From Iris pallida (lineage: Eukaryota > Streptophyta > Magnoliopsida > Asparagales > Iridaceae), in the NCBI GenBank assembly GCA_029216955.1, contig JANAVB010044017.1, positions 4,000,466-4,064,465 of the forward strand: a stretch of 64,000 nt of DNA, written 5' to 3'. The notes under the pieces are model-generated. The model was not told where the DNA came from and searched no databases. It saw only the letters and a list, made by a program, of their open reading frames with translations. Below, in pieces: positions 1 through 11,847 of this stretch (within the stretch, counting starts at the first letter, position 1; each line of letters begins with the position of its first letter). The position numbers and the translations under genes were made by a program.

Positions 1-55
1 AGTCAAACTAGCCACAAGCCTACATATAGTGTGCTGCCAGGAGCGAGACACTACA
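1..55 (-). mobile_element. LTR edge of a minus-strand Ty3/gypsy element
   Basis: Read on the minus strand, an LTR appears to begin at base 55 with TGTAGTGTCTCGCTCC. It lies just downstream of a pol tail that carries the GAGGATGAAAC motif typical of Tekay-type gypsy elements. Only the first 55 bases of the LTR are in the window, so its other end and its target duplication cannot be seen. Confidence 0.5.
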
Positions 56-938
56 AAATATACTACTAAGAAAAAGTTTCATCCTCGAAACTTAAAACAA
101 AAATCCTACCTCAAGCTAAACAAACAAGGAAGGATATTTATTCCTTATCTCCGCCGACTCTTCGATTGAATGGTTCCGCCAAATCATGCAAACTAAAGAC
201 CAATCAGTTCCGTAAAACTTTTTCCTTTATATCCAAAGTCTTAACAGGTTCCTCTAAATATAGTAAGTCTACACACAACTCTAGTTGATCGAAACTCACT
301 ACATGACTTAGATCATACATGTATTTGTGAATTTGAGAAATAAAAAATATCATGCACTTCAGCCAACGTTAGTGGTAGTGCAATCCGATAAGCTACAGGT
401 GCCACCCTATCAAGGATTTCAAAAGGCATAATAAATTTTGAACTCAGCTTTCCCTTGACACCAAATCGCATCACACCCCACACAGGTATCACCTTTAAAA
501 CCACATGGTCTCCTGCTATAAATTTCAACGGTCGTCTATGAGTATCAACATAACTCTTATGTCGACTTTGTGCAATATAAAGTCTCTCGATAATTATGCG
601 ACCATCTCAATGGCTTGATCTACTAACTCTGGTCCAAGTACTGGTTGTCCATCGACTTTAGCCCAAGATATTGGTGGTCAATACTTCCTCTCGTAGAGTG
701 CTTTATACTGGACCATTTGAATACTCGACTATTAACTACTATTATATATAAATTTTGATAATGGCAAGTGGGTATCCCAGCTTGTAATTAACTAAATCGT
801 ATAAAGTTGTAGCATATTTTCAAGAATCTGATTTACCCTTTCCATCTGACCATTAGTTTGAGGATGATATAAAGAACTAAATTTTAACTTTGTCTCCATT
901 GCAGACTATAGGCTATTTCAGAAATACAACAAGAATCG
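56..938 (-). pseudogene. Ty3/gypsy integrase, C-terminal part (broken)
   Basis: This is the 3' end of a gypsy pol gene. The minus strand encodes, in order, the end of the integrase core (HPQTNGQMERVNQILENML, near 800-870), the segment that follows it (GQPVLGPELVDQAIEM, near 600-670) and the GDHV...GVMRFGVKGKLS...PFEILDRV block (313-528) that closes plant gypsy integrases. Several codons are stops where the family has Trp, Gln or Arg, as expected from C-to-T decay. The gene is cut at 938 by the insertion at 939-4110 and resumes at 4111. Protease, RT and RNase H are not in the window. Family assignment to Ty3/gypsy is firm; the Tekay/Del clade is inferred from the tail. Confidence 0.8.
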
Positions 939-1334
939 TGTAGTGCCCCGATCCGCAAGATGCCTTATAATGGATGGTTGGTTCGATGAAGCCTTATTGG
1001 ACTTGGAAATATACGAAGGATCGCTTGGAAGGCTATGCAATCGTGGCGAAAATTGTCTTATGAATGTGAGTAGTGTTGAACCCTTCAAAGATCCTTTAGC
1101 TTCATGCTTAAAATAAAGAATAATATGTTGTGTTTACTCGTTGAGTTGTTGAATAACACCTTGCATGAAAGTCGAAAAGATAATGAAAGATAATTAATCA
1201 CATGACCCGAAACTATTGCGTATCATTTCATGATTTGTGAGCTTATGTGTTGTTGCTATAAAATATATGACATGTAAAGGAAAAGTGAGTATATCGAGCC
1301 TTAGCTCGACGAATAGAGGGTAACACAGATAATA

Positions 1335-1560
1335 AGACCCAAGAACTGGGCAGTAAGTATGCTTGAATTATGCCCGAATGAACATATGCTAAATAGATGC
1401 TAAGTTCCAGGAATTGGACGGTGAGTACATTGAGTTTGGTTGAAAAGATGTATGGTATCAAAGATGTGGGAAAGAGATTGAGTAACAACATTCTATTATC
1501 CTGTGTCGATGTAGAATGTTGGTTATGCTAAGACCCTGGATTGGGCCGATGATAATGTGA
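1335..1560 (+). repeat. Three imperfect repeats inside the solo LTR
   Basis: Three related stretches of about 30 bases begin near 1342, 1390 and 1529: TAAGACCCAAGAACTGGGC, TAAGTTCCAGGAATTGGAC and TAAGACCCTGGATTGGGC. Each is followed by a similar G-A-T-rich spacer. They look like an old local duplication in the promoter part of the LTR. Confidence 0.45.
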
Positions 1561-2599
1561 GCGTTGGCTCAAGGAAAGATGGCAAGATGGAATACGAATG
1601 AGAATGATGGGTTATTACTTAGTTTTTATTATCATGCATTATATGGTTTCTTCTTAGATAAGTTGCATATAATTGCATAGTCATGGACAACTTGTCGACA
1701 AGGTGGTTCTCGAACGATATTCCAAGGCCTTGGAAACCGATTCGTCCTGGGGGGAACCTCGTGCTGAAGTAGTAGCACAGTGTTGAAGTAGTAGCATGGT
1801 ATACGGGACCTTCAGTAGGGCTAGCTACCCATACTGTAAGGGGCACTGTTATACCTGTAAGATGGTCCAAGATGACGTGTAGTCAGTGACCTTCATATAG
1901 ATAGGTCCAGTGCTAATAATGTCTTATGCAGGAAGAGTAAGTTATTACTCAATTACAGGGAAGGATGTCGGCTGTGGTAAGAATCACCTAAACTGTGACA
2001 AATATATTGAATTATGATATTGTTTCTAACAATGTCTTGTGCAGGCTGAGTAAGTATTATAAATATATAGGGATGGCTACACGATCGTGGGTAAGAATCA
2101 CCAAAGGGTGGTAACTGTATGCTTTAAATTATGTTGGCTATGAGATTTGCATGCTTTACTTCTTGTCAGCTATAATATGAAATTGATCCACCAAGAGTTG
2201 ACTTTAGTCCAGTTTGACCCCAAACTTCATGTAGATGTATTGTAGCAGTCTGTTATATCATTTTAGACTTATAGTGACTTGTACTGTTCTATAGAAGACA
2301 GACACCACTCCTCAGGCAGTATTTTCTTCCAGACATTCAGGATATCAGACGAGTACATTCTTTGACCGTTTCATACTTGTCTGGATTTACATTCTTGCTC
2401 TAGATTACTGTACTTGATGCTGACACGATTGTTATCATGGATTGGTACTATATGGTTCTTCTTTTGAGATGTTATCCCCTTGTATTCACTAAATACATAT
2501 TGTGATGTGCGCTTCACTTACATATTGTATTTATTGAATAGCCTTGTTTTTGTATACTCATTGTGCATATTGTACTCTCATTATCACATGAGTCCCATG

Positions 2600-2800
2600 G
2601 ATAGACCATTGTACAACTATTGTATAATATTGTACATCTATTGTATAATATTGTACACTATTGTATAAGATAACATAACTGGAGTGGATCCTTGTGTACT
2701 GATTGGGGAGGGAGAGTAGAATTGGTTATGTAATCAAATCCTATTGTACAACATTGTATAACTATTGTATATGTCCATTGTACACTCACGTACAATGGAG
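2600..2800. repeat. TTGTATAATATTGTACA-type short repeat
   Basis: The words TTGTACA, TTGTATA and ATTGTA recur many times, giving a degenerate AT-rich short-period repeat within the solo LTR. No coding potential is visible. Confidence 0.5.
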
Positions 2801-3405
2801 TTACCATTGCATTGTCCTAAACCGTTTATATAACCATATTGTACTCTAAATCAAATATTGCTTACAGTTCTTACTTATCATATATAGATATTTTCTATTA
2901 TCAAATCTCTGCTGTTTTTTATATACATTCTTCTTTCAGCGTTTCCTGTATCTTACTCTATTGTATGTTTTATATTTTCTAACTTGATATGAACTGCATG
3001 AGATGTATTGTGCTCGCTCCCGTCCTGACTGGACCTGTTGAAAATTTTACAGAGGATGATGAGGAACCCTGCACCCCTTATCTTGGAGCTTGCCGAGATG
3101 ACACTCGCGACCTGGACCCCTGGGAAGGTTCAGGCAGCTGCTGAGGATGATACCTTGCATAGTGTAGATAGCTTAGATTGTTATTCTTTTCATGTTTGGT
3201 TATTATCTTTGATTTCTGAGTTGTATCATTATAGAGATGTGAGACTTATGTTATTTCATTATTGTTGTACCTCAGTTGAGGATTTCTCTATCTATATCAT
3301 CGTGCTACATTCTACCTTTAGATTATGATTTAGTTGTACCTTCTGTGATTGGCCTCCTTTGGAGATCGTATTTTATATTATGTTAGTTGTAGTTCATGAC
3401 CTAGA

Positions 3406-3487
3406 ACAGCGTTCTACCGCCGACACTGCGGCGTAGGCTGGGCGCTGTTACGTACTCGTACCCTCACGGTGGGTGCGGGTCGTGACA
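3406..3487 (+). repeat. LTR 3'-terminal two-hairpin block (copy 1)
   Basis: An 82-nt block starts ACAGCGTTCTACCGCC and ends GGGTCGTGACA. The first stem is CGCCG/CGGCG. The second is CGTACCC (3457-3463) with GGGTGCG (3471-3477) around a 7-nt loop. The same block ends the LTRs of elements A and B (5472-5553, 11848-11929, 14371-14453, 16849-16929, 25376-25456 and 28933-29013). Confidence 0.65.
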
Positions 3488-4110
3488 CTAAGGCAACGAG
3501 AAAGACCACTTTTAATAATATTCTATAACATCATTACTTAGTGTTGTCTTTATAGGTGAGTTGGGCTAGCACCGCTCGCCAGTATATAGATGATGTACTG
3601 ACCCACGTTTGTGGGCATTTTATAGGTGCTCGTACATGGGAGAAATCGTTTGATCGATGCTTGGCATCGATGAATCAGATGGGTGTGCAGAAGCTCTTCT
3701 TGCAAGACGATATCTTCTGCTATATAGGACATAATGTATGGAACGGTATAACTCAGTTGTACCAGTAAGATTGTAGCCAAATTGGCAAGTTCATTGTAAA
3801 GAAGTCGGCATATTCAGTTGTAGCCTAAAGGGCAAGTGTATATATTCAGTTGGCTATTCAAGAGTCTTGAAATCAGTTGTAAACTCTGTATTCCGCTGCA
3901 AGTCTTGTAATCTATTGCAATTATCAATAAAGAGATACATTTTTTATATCTTGTGTGACTTCAATTTATCTGCTTGGTTTTGCTGCACTGTCGTTATTTT
4001 CTGAGAAATACCAAAAACTGTAATGGTTTGCCTTGTACAAGTGCAATCTAGACTTGTACGACATCACGCCCAGTGGCTAGATTTCGATCCTCCGGGATCG
4101 GGGCGTGACA

Positions 4111-4175
4111 AATCACATGTCTCGATCTGAAACTATTTATTGGCCCATTGGTCTGGTCACACCTGATTTTGATAA
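4111..4175 (-). pseudogene. Ty3/gypsy integrase, continuation across the insertion
   Basis: The minus strand reads IVSDRDM followed by a stop, the second catalytic Asp region of gypsy integrases (IVSDRD). It joins in order with the piece that ends at 938. Homology fades above about 4175, so the rest of this pol gene is either deleted or too decayed to recognise. Confidence 0.6.
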
Positions 4176-4869
4176 CCGACTGATAACTCCAGTTCGAAAT
4201 ACACAAACAATATACAAGTACGGTATAACCTCCGTTAATCGAATTCTTGGATTTTTTGAATTTTTGTATTCTCTAAAATTTTCCAAATCTTTGAAATCGT
4301 AAATTTTAGTTTGAAGCGTATTTTCGTTCGTATAATGCTATCGGTATTTTGTTGGACCAATTGGTTTTATGAAACTATTTTATGTGAGATTTTATTCTAT
4401 TGGAATCTCCCTGTTCATTTCCTTAAATTCATATAAGTTATAAATATTTATTTTTGAATACATAAAAGATTAGTCAAAATATTATTTTAAATAAATATAC
4501 CTTATTCTATTTTATTGGATCCTATAGTTTTCGATAAATTATAATAATATATTCTTCTCGTGTCGGGTTAAGACCATTTCAGTCCTAGTTTAGCCTACCA
4601 AGCCATTGGCTTGGATTGTGGGCTAGAGCTCGTGTTTAGCCAATAATAGGTATTAGTAGCTAAATTGTAATTAGCTAGCTAATATTTAGTAAATAATTGT
4701 TAGCGGTTGGTGATAACTTAGATGTTAGTGATTTTCACTAATGTCTCTAATTCTATTACAATTACAAGCTTGACCTTATGGTTTTTCCCCTCTACCCTAT
4801 AAATATGGAAAGTTCCTAATATTTACAACATAGAGATTTCCTAAAAAAATTTCTACAACACACTATAGC
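4176..4869. other. AT-rich unassigned stretch with a TATA-like box
   Basis: No coding sequence is recognised. A CCAAT word lies near 4640, and CTATAAATA at about 4797 looks like a TATA box followed by an A-rich leader. It could be the promoter or leader of a repeat or gene cut off by element A at 5472. Confidence 0.3.
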
Positions 4870-5471
4870 CGCCACTATAGTACCTCCCATTTCAAGACCA
4901 CCTTCCGCCCTCTCCTTGGCCGACATCCATTCCGGCCATCCACCCCTGTCCACCGCTCCATGCCATCTCCATTGCCATAACGCCCCCGCCGTAGTTCCCT
5001 ACGCTGCCATCTCCTCCTGACCAGGGCCAACTGGCTGGACCATGACCACCACTCCCCCATTGTACCAGCCACCCCATCCCCGTGCTTGACATAGTTACCA
5101 CCACCATCTACAACACCAGCACAACCACCACCTCCAGAGCCATCAACCACGGCCAGCCGACCTTGTCGGAGACACCCCAGCATCTCCCCACTTCTTCGTC
5201 AAAACAATGCCTCTGTCAAATCCCCCAACCCCTGACCACCACCATTCTGCCATTCCACCACCACACGACCGCCTCACCACCCGACAATCAACCCCATCAC
5301 ATTCACCAACAACCACCAAAATGGAAAAAAAGGGGGAAAAGGTGCACCACTCACCGGATCCTGTCCACCACCTCCAGCGCCGCTTCGGCGTCTCCACTCA
5401 CAGCCATCCTCCGCTCAGTGAACCCGTACCTCGAACCCCGCCTAGACCGACATTCCCAGTGCCATGACGTT
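4870..5471 (+). other. C- and CCA-rich low-complexity tract
   Basis: This stretch is strongly biased to C and A on the plus strand. Because of that, several frames on both strands stay open (for example 5082-5633 plus and 4875-5183 minus), with Pro, Thr and His dominating. The longest frame runs straight into the LTR at 5472, so it is not a complete gene. It lies downstream of the TATA-like box at 4797, and may be a leader or first exon truncated by element A. I recognise no domain. Confidence 0.3.
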
Positions 5472-6889
5472 TGTCACGACCCGCACCCTGAAGAGGGGCA
5501 CGAGTACGTGGTTACGTCCAGCCTACGCCGCAGTATCGGCGGTAGAACGCTGTATATAGGGTCTGTAAATACTACGACTAAAATAGATAAATATACCTGT
5601 ACAGTATATACTCTTCGAATGGAGGTGACATAGCAATACAGTCTCAATCACATATGTCAAACTAAGGTAGATAGCACGGAAAGGAAATATAATAGATAAA
5701 ACAGGAAATGAGTCCAAGATCCATAAGTCAGAGCTATACACAAACACCCAGAGTCTCAGAGAATATATAATAGATACTACAAACTGAAATGTACTAGCTG
5801 GCTCGCAGGCCAGGCAAACCTAACTAAACTAAGCTACTCAGAGTGAGCAAAGTCTAGTGGCTCTACCAATAAGCCACGGTCTAAGTCTACTCCGTCGGAC
5901 TCAACCCCATAGTAGGTCGGGCAATCAGTCTCAGAGTCATCTGTAAAATTTGTCAACGGTATCCTGTCAGAAAAATGAGCAAGTACAAACACCAACAGCA
6001 GTTCCATATGAATTGACAAATACTATAAGAGACAGCATAATAAAATATAAGACAAAGATATAGGCGACTTGGGAACCATTTGAAAACCGAGTTACAACCC
6101 TTGAACCAAACAAGGACTGGGGTTGTAACCCTTCTTTCAAATAGAACTTAGTCTCAAATCATGATACAGTATAAAAGCAGGTAGAGCATGTGAGTAATGG
6201 AATCATAGCATGGTGAGAAGTACAGAAAGTAAAGCTGAACTGGAATATAAGATACGACAATAAATGTAAAATGTGATTTGAATTATTAGAGCGATATGTG
6301 ATCGGCTAGGGAGTCATGGTGGGGTTATCCACTTGGCCCGACAATCCGTGGTAACCTCAACGGAGAGTCATGTCGGCCAACCTGGATAACCTGGCATGGG
6401 GTATCTGCTACACCCTACGTGAGGTGAGGGTGGCGCTAGCAAAATAGTGACAGGGAGGCTTTGATCATATAACCCCTAATAATTCCCCCATCTCCGAATA
6501 GTATCATGGATCCGGACATGGCACATCATGACATGGATTCGAAAGCAGGTGATCAGCCCACTCCCAAATCGATATCTATATAAGTACATGAACATGGATA
6601 TCACATACCAACATACCAAGGAAAATTCGGAAATAATATCTCATGACAGGATCCAACGTATACTAGTCCGTGAACCGTCGTGTCGGGAATCATGTAAGAC
6701 ACTACAACTGAATCGGATATAGTAGATATCAAGACAATGAAAACTATCAGTGAATGTACTCGCCTGCGGTCCTGAGCTGATAAGGTGAACATACGCTCAG
6801 AGTAATCACAGACCTAAAATAAGATATTATGAGTCAAACAGGGCTAAATACTGAAAAAGAAAGCTAATTCAAGTCATGAATGCAAGTCT

Positions 6890-7235
6890 AAGTCAAAACT
6901 AGGTCAATCTAGGTCAGACTGAGTCATACTAGGTCATATTGGCTCATACTAGGTCATACCAGGTCACTGGGAGTTAATCCAAGTCAAACTAGGTCAATCT
7001 GGTTCAAGGGTTGACTTATAGTTGACTTTTGGTCAAAAAGTCAATTCTGGTCAACACTGAGTCAACCCTGGGTCAACTCTAGGTCAAACAAGTCAAATGT
7101 TGACTAACAGTTGATTTTCAGTCAACTGGTCAACTCTGGTTTGGTTTCGGTCAAATCGGGTCGCTTAAAGGCTAAGTTTGACTCTCGGTTGACTTTTGTT
7201 GACTTTTGGTCAAAAAGGTCAACCGACGTCAAAAC
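6890..7235. repeat. GTCAA/TTGAC word-rich repeat in the LTR of element A
   Basis: AGGTCA, AAGTCAA and TTGACTTTTGGTCAA recur at intervals of about 10-15 bases. A matching stretch lies in the 5' LTR at 13880-14103. Confidence 0.6.
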
Positions 7236-7554
7236 TAGTCTATGAGCACCATATTTGATCATTACCAACCAAGGAAATCAAGTTCTAACCCTATCTTAGA
7301 CTCCAAACACTAATACCCTATTCATAGGCAAAACTCACATTACCCTACCAATATCATGAATTTCCCTCACAACACTCTCACACTCATCCACACCACTCAC
7401 TCTCACATAATACACTCATATATATCACACTCATAGGCTTCTCTATAGGTTTCCTATTGGTTTATATATAGGCTATCCTATATGCCACTAGCTATACACT
7501 CTAGGCTCTCACACACACACAAACTCACAATACACACACACACAAGGCTAAATC

Positions 7555-8170
7555 ATGGACAGGTTTGTGGGGAAAAAAAAGACTGATTTTGAAGGCTAAT
7601 TGGACAGCCATGTAGGTTGCTTTGGTGGTGGTGTTAAGGATAGTTCAAAACTGAAATTTGAGGACAGCCATGTAGGCTAAATGGGACTGAATATTTGGAC
7701 TGTCAAAGGGTGTATGTTGGGGACTGATTTCTGGACTACAATGGACTGTTATGGAGGCAATTTGGGGACAGGTATATGGGCTGTTTAATGGTGATATGGG
7801 GGACAGGTTTAAGGCTGGGTTTAGACAGGTTTTAGGACAGCTAGTAGTTGAGTTTTTGGGGTGGTAAGGGACAGGTTTGAACTGGGTTTAGGCACAGCAT
7901 GTAAGGGGGTTTATGGGACAGCCATTGAGTGTCTAGGGAGGCTGTTATGTGGGATAGGCTTGGGACAGTTGTAGGGACTAAAAGGGGACAAAAATTTGGG
8001 AGTATTTGACAGCCAAAGATGGGGGTTAATGGACTGTTCTGTGGTTAAATAGGACAGGCTTTAGGACAAGTTGGGACAGCCACTATAGGGTTAAAGGGGG
8101 CAGGTTAAGGTCCTGTTTTGGACTAAAAGGGAACGGCCATGTATAGGCTGTTAAGGGCCAGGTTTTGTGG
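7555..8170 (+). repeat. Degenerate GGACAG-rich repeat
   Basis: The words GGACAGCCATGTAGG, GGACAGG and GGGACTG recur over about 600 bases (clear copies near 7601, 7662, 7917, 8074 and 8130). The plus strand is G-rich. The corresponding part of the 5' LTR is missing because that LTR is truncated. Confidence 0.5.
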
Positions 8171-8459
8171 GGGTTTTGGGGACAGTATAGGGACTGTTTT
8201 CAAGTCCAAATGACAGCCAATATGTGGTGTAAGGGGGCTGTGTGCACTGGTTTCTCCCCCCTTCCATTCCTCAAAATCACCACTGATAACCCCTCTCCAA
8301 TCTCTCACAAAACAACACACACACCACTCTCAAACATTTCTTCAAACACCTCACAAGCCCTCTCTCCTAACCAACACAAACACACAAACTAACTCTCCGA
8401 CTCCACCACTTGACCGACCCTACCCCATCCAAATACCAAGTATCACACCACACCATAAT

Positions 8460-8528
8460 ATATAACCATATATATATAAACCAATATATATATAAACATA
8501 TATATATATAAACATATATATATATATA

Positions 8529-8613
<85 letters not shown>
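8460..8613. repeat. AT dinucleotide microsatellite
   Basis: A long run of (TA)n, with a few AAAC interruptions at its left end, lies inside the LTR of element A. Confidence 0.95.
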
Positions 8614-8614
<1 letters not shown>

Positions 8615-9524
8615 GAATATGATACATTAAGATACATAGGCAAACTCATTTCTAAACACATGAAAATCTGGAATTAATGTTAGAACAACACAAAATCAAT
8701 ACACAAATGATTTACATGTGTCCAAATAGGTGGTTTTCCCATTAGGACACGATCCTACACATTAGACACCTCTACAAGTGTCCAAATGGACACGAAATGG
8801 ACACCAAAGGGCACCAAACCATGGGGGTCAATCCTAAGGGTCAAAATGAATCTAATGCATGAGAGAAATGAGAGAGAGAAAGGATTTATACCTCTCGGTG
8901 ACTCGAATCGATCCCGATACGCCACCGACACGTAGAAACCCCAAACGGACACGGACATGCTCCGAATCCTCTCAAACTTGGGGAGCTCCTTCCTTGGCTA
9001 GAATGGTGAAGGAAGGAAGAAGATTTGGTGAAGAAATGGGAAGATTTGGTGATGATTTGAATAGGGATGGCTCTCTAATTAATATGGGGAAGAACAAGAG
9101 AGAGAATGAGAGAATGGATAATGATGAGTGGAGGAGCCTATCCATCATGTCATGGCCGGCCACAAAGTGGTTTTGTCCTATTAGGGAAATGCCTAAAAGC
9201 CCCTTACACTAATCTATGGGTTAACACATGGAAAGGGGTTAAGTCGGGGGTAGTTTGGTCATTCCTAAAACCACTAATCCAAATTAATCCTAACCAAAAT
9301 AATTATTCTAGTCACTAACTAAAATAACTAACATGTGGGCCATGGCTAACTAGTGTGTGGGCCCACTAGGGTCAACACTACCCCGGGTCCCCGTTTCAAG
9401 TCGGATTGAGCTGAAATTCGAACCCAACTCAAATAACCCCAAAATAATACAATAAATAATTCCAAAAATATTCTAAAATGAAAAATGACAAAAAAATCCT
9501 TGTTTCTGGAAACTGGGGGTGACA

Positions 9525-10179
9525 AATCTATCCACCTTAAAAAAAATTTTGTCCTCGAAATTAAACCAAACAATAGTGAAACTTCAAAATCACAAGTCTT
9601 GGCTAAAAATTTAAAATGATAAAAATTTCAAAAATCAAAGCATGAATTAAATGACTAAAATTATAAAATTTAAAATTAATCTCAAATATAACTCTATCCA
9701 CCTTAAAAGAATCATCCAAAAACTTAAAACAAAGTAAACACAGAAAATTCATGCAATTTGATAATCGTATGCGTCTATCCAGTAATAATGATACTCAGAA
9801 TCTCCGTCATGCCAGTGAGCAAGGCTACGATAATCACAGAGTCCTCAACTACGGTACATACCTCTAGAATCATGGTATTTAAAATTTTCGTATTGCCGCT
9901 AGCTTGGCAGCGAAAACCTTAAATTCCCACACCCGAGAAATACGTACATAGTCCGACTATATGTCCTCACTCTGCCTGCCAGCATGACCCTAGAAGATTC
10001 TAAAATCTCATAATTGAGACGACCTAGCCCATACGACTTATCTCAGAAGAATATCACATCACAAGGACAAACTTTTCATCAAATAAACAAGGAACAAATA
10101 GAATCGAATTTTCAAACAGTTTATAAGGAAGCAAATGCGGAATGAGATCGAAAGATTGAAACCTGCTATCTTCTCTGCC
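9525..10179 (-). other. Internal region of element A between gag and the 3' LTR, no pol
   Basis: Only about 650 bases separate the end of gag from the 3' LTR. They encode no protease, RT or integrase that I can recognise. At the LTR border the minus strand keeps a pol-tail remnant (TTTCGAGGACAAAATTTT) and a purine tract. The stretch is otherwise AT-rich and featureless. Confidence 0.65.
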
Positions 10180-11654
10180 TCTGCCTGAGTGGGCTCAACT
10201 GTCATGGCGAATGCACGCCCCTGCTGGCCTCCTCTAGCTTACTGCACGCCGTCCTGGCCTCTTCGGATTCCACTAGCGTGGCAATCCCTCAGCTGGTGGT
10301 CAGGCGCCCCACAGTATAGGAAGACGTCCAACCTCTTCCTACAAGCCTCTCTGGTGTGCCCCGGCTTTCCGAAGAAGGTGCACTGTGTAGCCAGCCTCTG
10401 ACCCTGACCCTGGTGCTGCTGGGCATGCGCTGGTGCCTGCTGAAACTGCAACTGAGGCTACTGCTGCTGAAACTGCCTCTGCTGGAAATGTGGGTGCTTC
10501 GCTGGCCCTGCACTCGAACTAGCTCCAAGAGCGTCACTGCCCCTCTTCGGCTTGAGGCCGAAGTCCTCCTCTGCAATCTGCGCCTCCATAAGGATCTGCT
10601 CGAAGGTCGCGTCATATCTCCCAGAGGTGCGAGTGCGTACTGCATGTATAAGGCCCCTCCGGAACTTTCGGGCCTTGCATCCGTCATCCTGGACCAAACT
10701 AGGTGCAAACCTGCTCAGGCGGAAGAACTTCGCTGCATACTCGTCTACCGACGAGTTCCCCTGCACCAGACTGGCAAACTGCCCCTCCAGAGCTGTCAAG
10801 GCTACATCTGGGTAGAACTTCTCCTTAAAGAGTTTCCTGAAGTCCTCCCAAGACAATCCCTTCACTGACGCACGCGGATCCGTGCTGTACCAAGTCAGCG
10901 CTATGTCGAAAAACTGGCTCGCTGCAGAAGTCACCCACAGACCTCTCGGGACCTCTGCCAACTCCAGACTCTGCTGGACATCCTCTAGCCAGTCGTCCGC
11001 GTATAGGATACCCTCAGTACCCTTGAACTCTCGCGGTTTCATCTTCCTGAAGTCGAGGTGTGTACCGGGCCTCTCCTGGCCCTGCTGCTTCACTGGTGCT
11101 TCCTGAACTGTAGTCTGTGCACCTCTCTCCACTACTACCATCGCTAGCTGATGTGAGTTCTCCATAGTCTAACGCAGCACCTCTGCTTGACGGTGCTGTG
11201 CCTCTGCCTGTGCTCTCTGTGTCTGCAGCATCTGCTGCAGAAGGGCCATCATCCCCTGAGTATCTGTCGGTAGCTGAGACGGCGGTAGAAGAATGTCAGG
11301 GATGACCAAGGATGGTCTCACTGCTGGAGGTGGAAGATCTCCTGAAACCGTCGCTGCTGCTCCCGCCTGAAGGGCAGGAACTGAGGTGGCAGCTCCCTGA
11401 ACTGCAGCTCCCTCAGCTGAAGGTGGACGACCTCCGGGTACTGCCACTGCTACTCCTGCCTGAAGGGCAGGGACTGAGGCTACTGCTCTCTCGACTGCTA
11501 CTCCCGTAGCCGGAGGTGGAAGACCTCCCGGATCAGACCTCTCTGGAACTGTACTAGGCCCTGCCGCCTGAGAACGAGTCACCGTCATCTTGAAGATGAA
11601 TTGAACCCAAGAGATCAATATGGCATATGATAAGATATTATCAAAAGAGGACAA
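10180..11654 (-). pseudogene. Gag of element A (gag-only Ty3/gypsy derivative)
   Basis: One minus-strand frame encodes a plant gypsy Gag from the start at 11654 (the Met of MTVTRSQAAGPS is slightly downstream) to about 10180. The N-terminal third is Ala/Pro-rich. The central retrotransposon-gag domain (PF03732 type) carries WYSTDP, LSWEDFRKLFKEKFYP and a Phe/Arg-rich end (about 10700-11100). The C-terminus is Gln-rich and has two zinc-knuckle-like stretches (GKPGHTREAC and CGAPDHQLRDC, about 10285-10375), each of which seems to have lost a Cys. In-frame stops lie at 11169-11171 (TAG), 10458-10460 (TAG) and 10239-10241 (TAA), each one transition away from a Gln codon. No protease or pol follows, so the element resembles the gag-only class called TR-GAG. 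Gag packages element RNA and forms the cytoplasmic particle. Confidence 0.8.
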
Positions 11655-11847
11655 TTGAATTCAAATGCAAGAAGAGTTGTCATGGTAATCAAAAGATCAG
11701 AAATTTTCTAAAATGTGATTGAGTAACTCCTATCATACCCTAGATCCTACGTCCTAGTCGTAGGCTCGTAATTAGCACTCTAAGTCAAGCACCATTACGA
11801 GATCGCACTAATTGCGACTCAGACCTGCATGGGCTACCATAAAAATG
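11655..11847 (-). other. Leader of element A
   Basis: A non-coding spacer of about 190 bases runs between the 5' LTR border (11848) and the gag start. It contains the primer-binding site at 11821-11839. Confidence 0.6.
11821..11839 (-). promoter_or_regulatory. Primer-binding site of element A, tRNA-Ile-like
   Basis: Minus-strand TGGTAGCCCATGCAGGTCT starts 9 nt after the LTR. It matches the sites of elements B and C with one or two changes, and differs from the TGGTATCAGAGC iMet site seen in the copia elements. Its complement ends ...GCATGGGCTACCA, close to the 3' end that I recall for plant tRNA-Ile(AAU). Confidence 0.55.

Larger units (their letters stand above)
939..4110 (+). mobile_element. 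3.2-kb solo-LTR-like insertion splitting the gypsy integrase
   Basis: The insertion starts TGTAGTGCCCCGATCC and ends GGATCGGGGCGTGACA, so its termini are inverted-complementary as in an LTR. It is flanked by AATCG (934-938) and AATCA (4111-4115), a one-mismatch 5-bp target duplication. Removing it restores the order of the integrase gene on the minus strand. A poly(A) signal AATAAA at 3926-3931 suggests plus orientation. No gag or pol is present; the 70-residue open frame at 3556-3768 has no recognisable domain. A second LTR 3' end (3406-3487), of the type seen in elements A and B, lies inside, so there is probably a nested fragment whose left end I could not find. Confidence 0.6.
5472..9524 (-). 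mobile_element. Element A, 3' LTR (4.05 kb)
   Basis: On the minus strand this LTR begins TGTCACCCCCAG at 9524 and ends GGGTGCGGGTCGTGACA at 5472. A purine-rich tract (minus AAGGTGGATAGATT, 9525-9541) lies just before it. The first 1.64 kb from the low-coordinate side match the 5' LTR at 11848-14103. It holds GTCAA-word repeats (6890-7235), a degenerate GGACAG-rich repeat (7555-8170) and a long AT microsatellite (8460-8613). There is no coding sequence; the open frame at 8367-8627 only translates the microsatellite. At 4 kb it is an unusually long LTR. Confidence 0.75.

Noticed and set aside
5082..5633. 183-codon plus-strand frame rich in Thr, Pro and His
   Set aside because: It arises from a CCA-rich tract and runs across the border into LTR A; its last third is LTR sequence.
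8367..8627. Minus-strand frame of alternating Ile-Tyr
   Set aside because: It only translates the TA microsatellite of LTR A.
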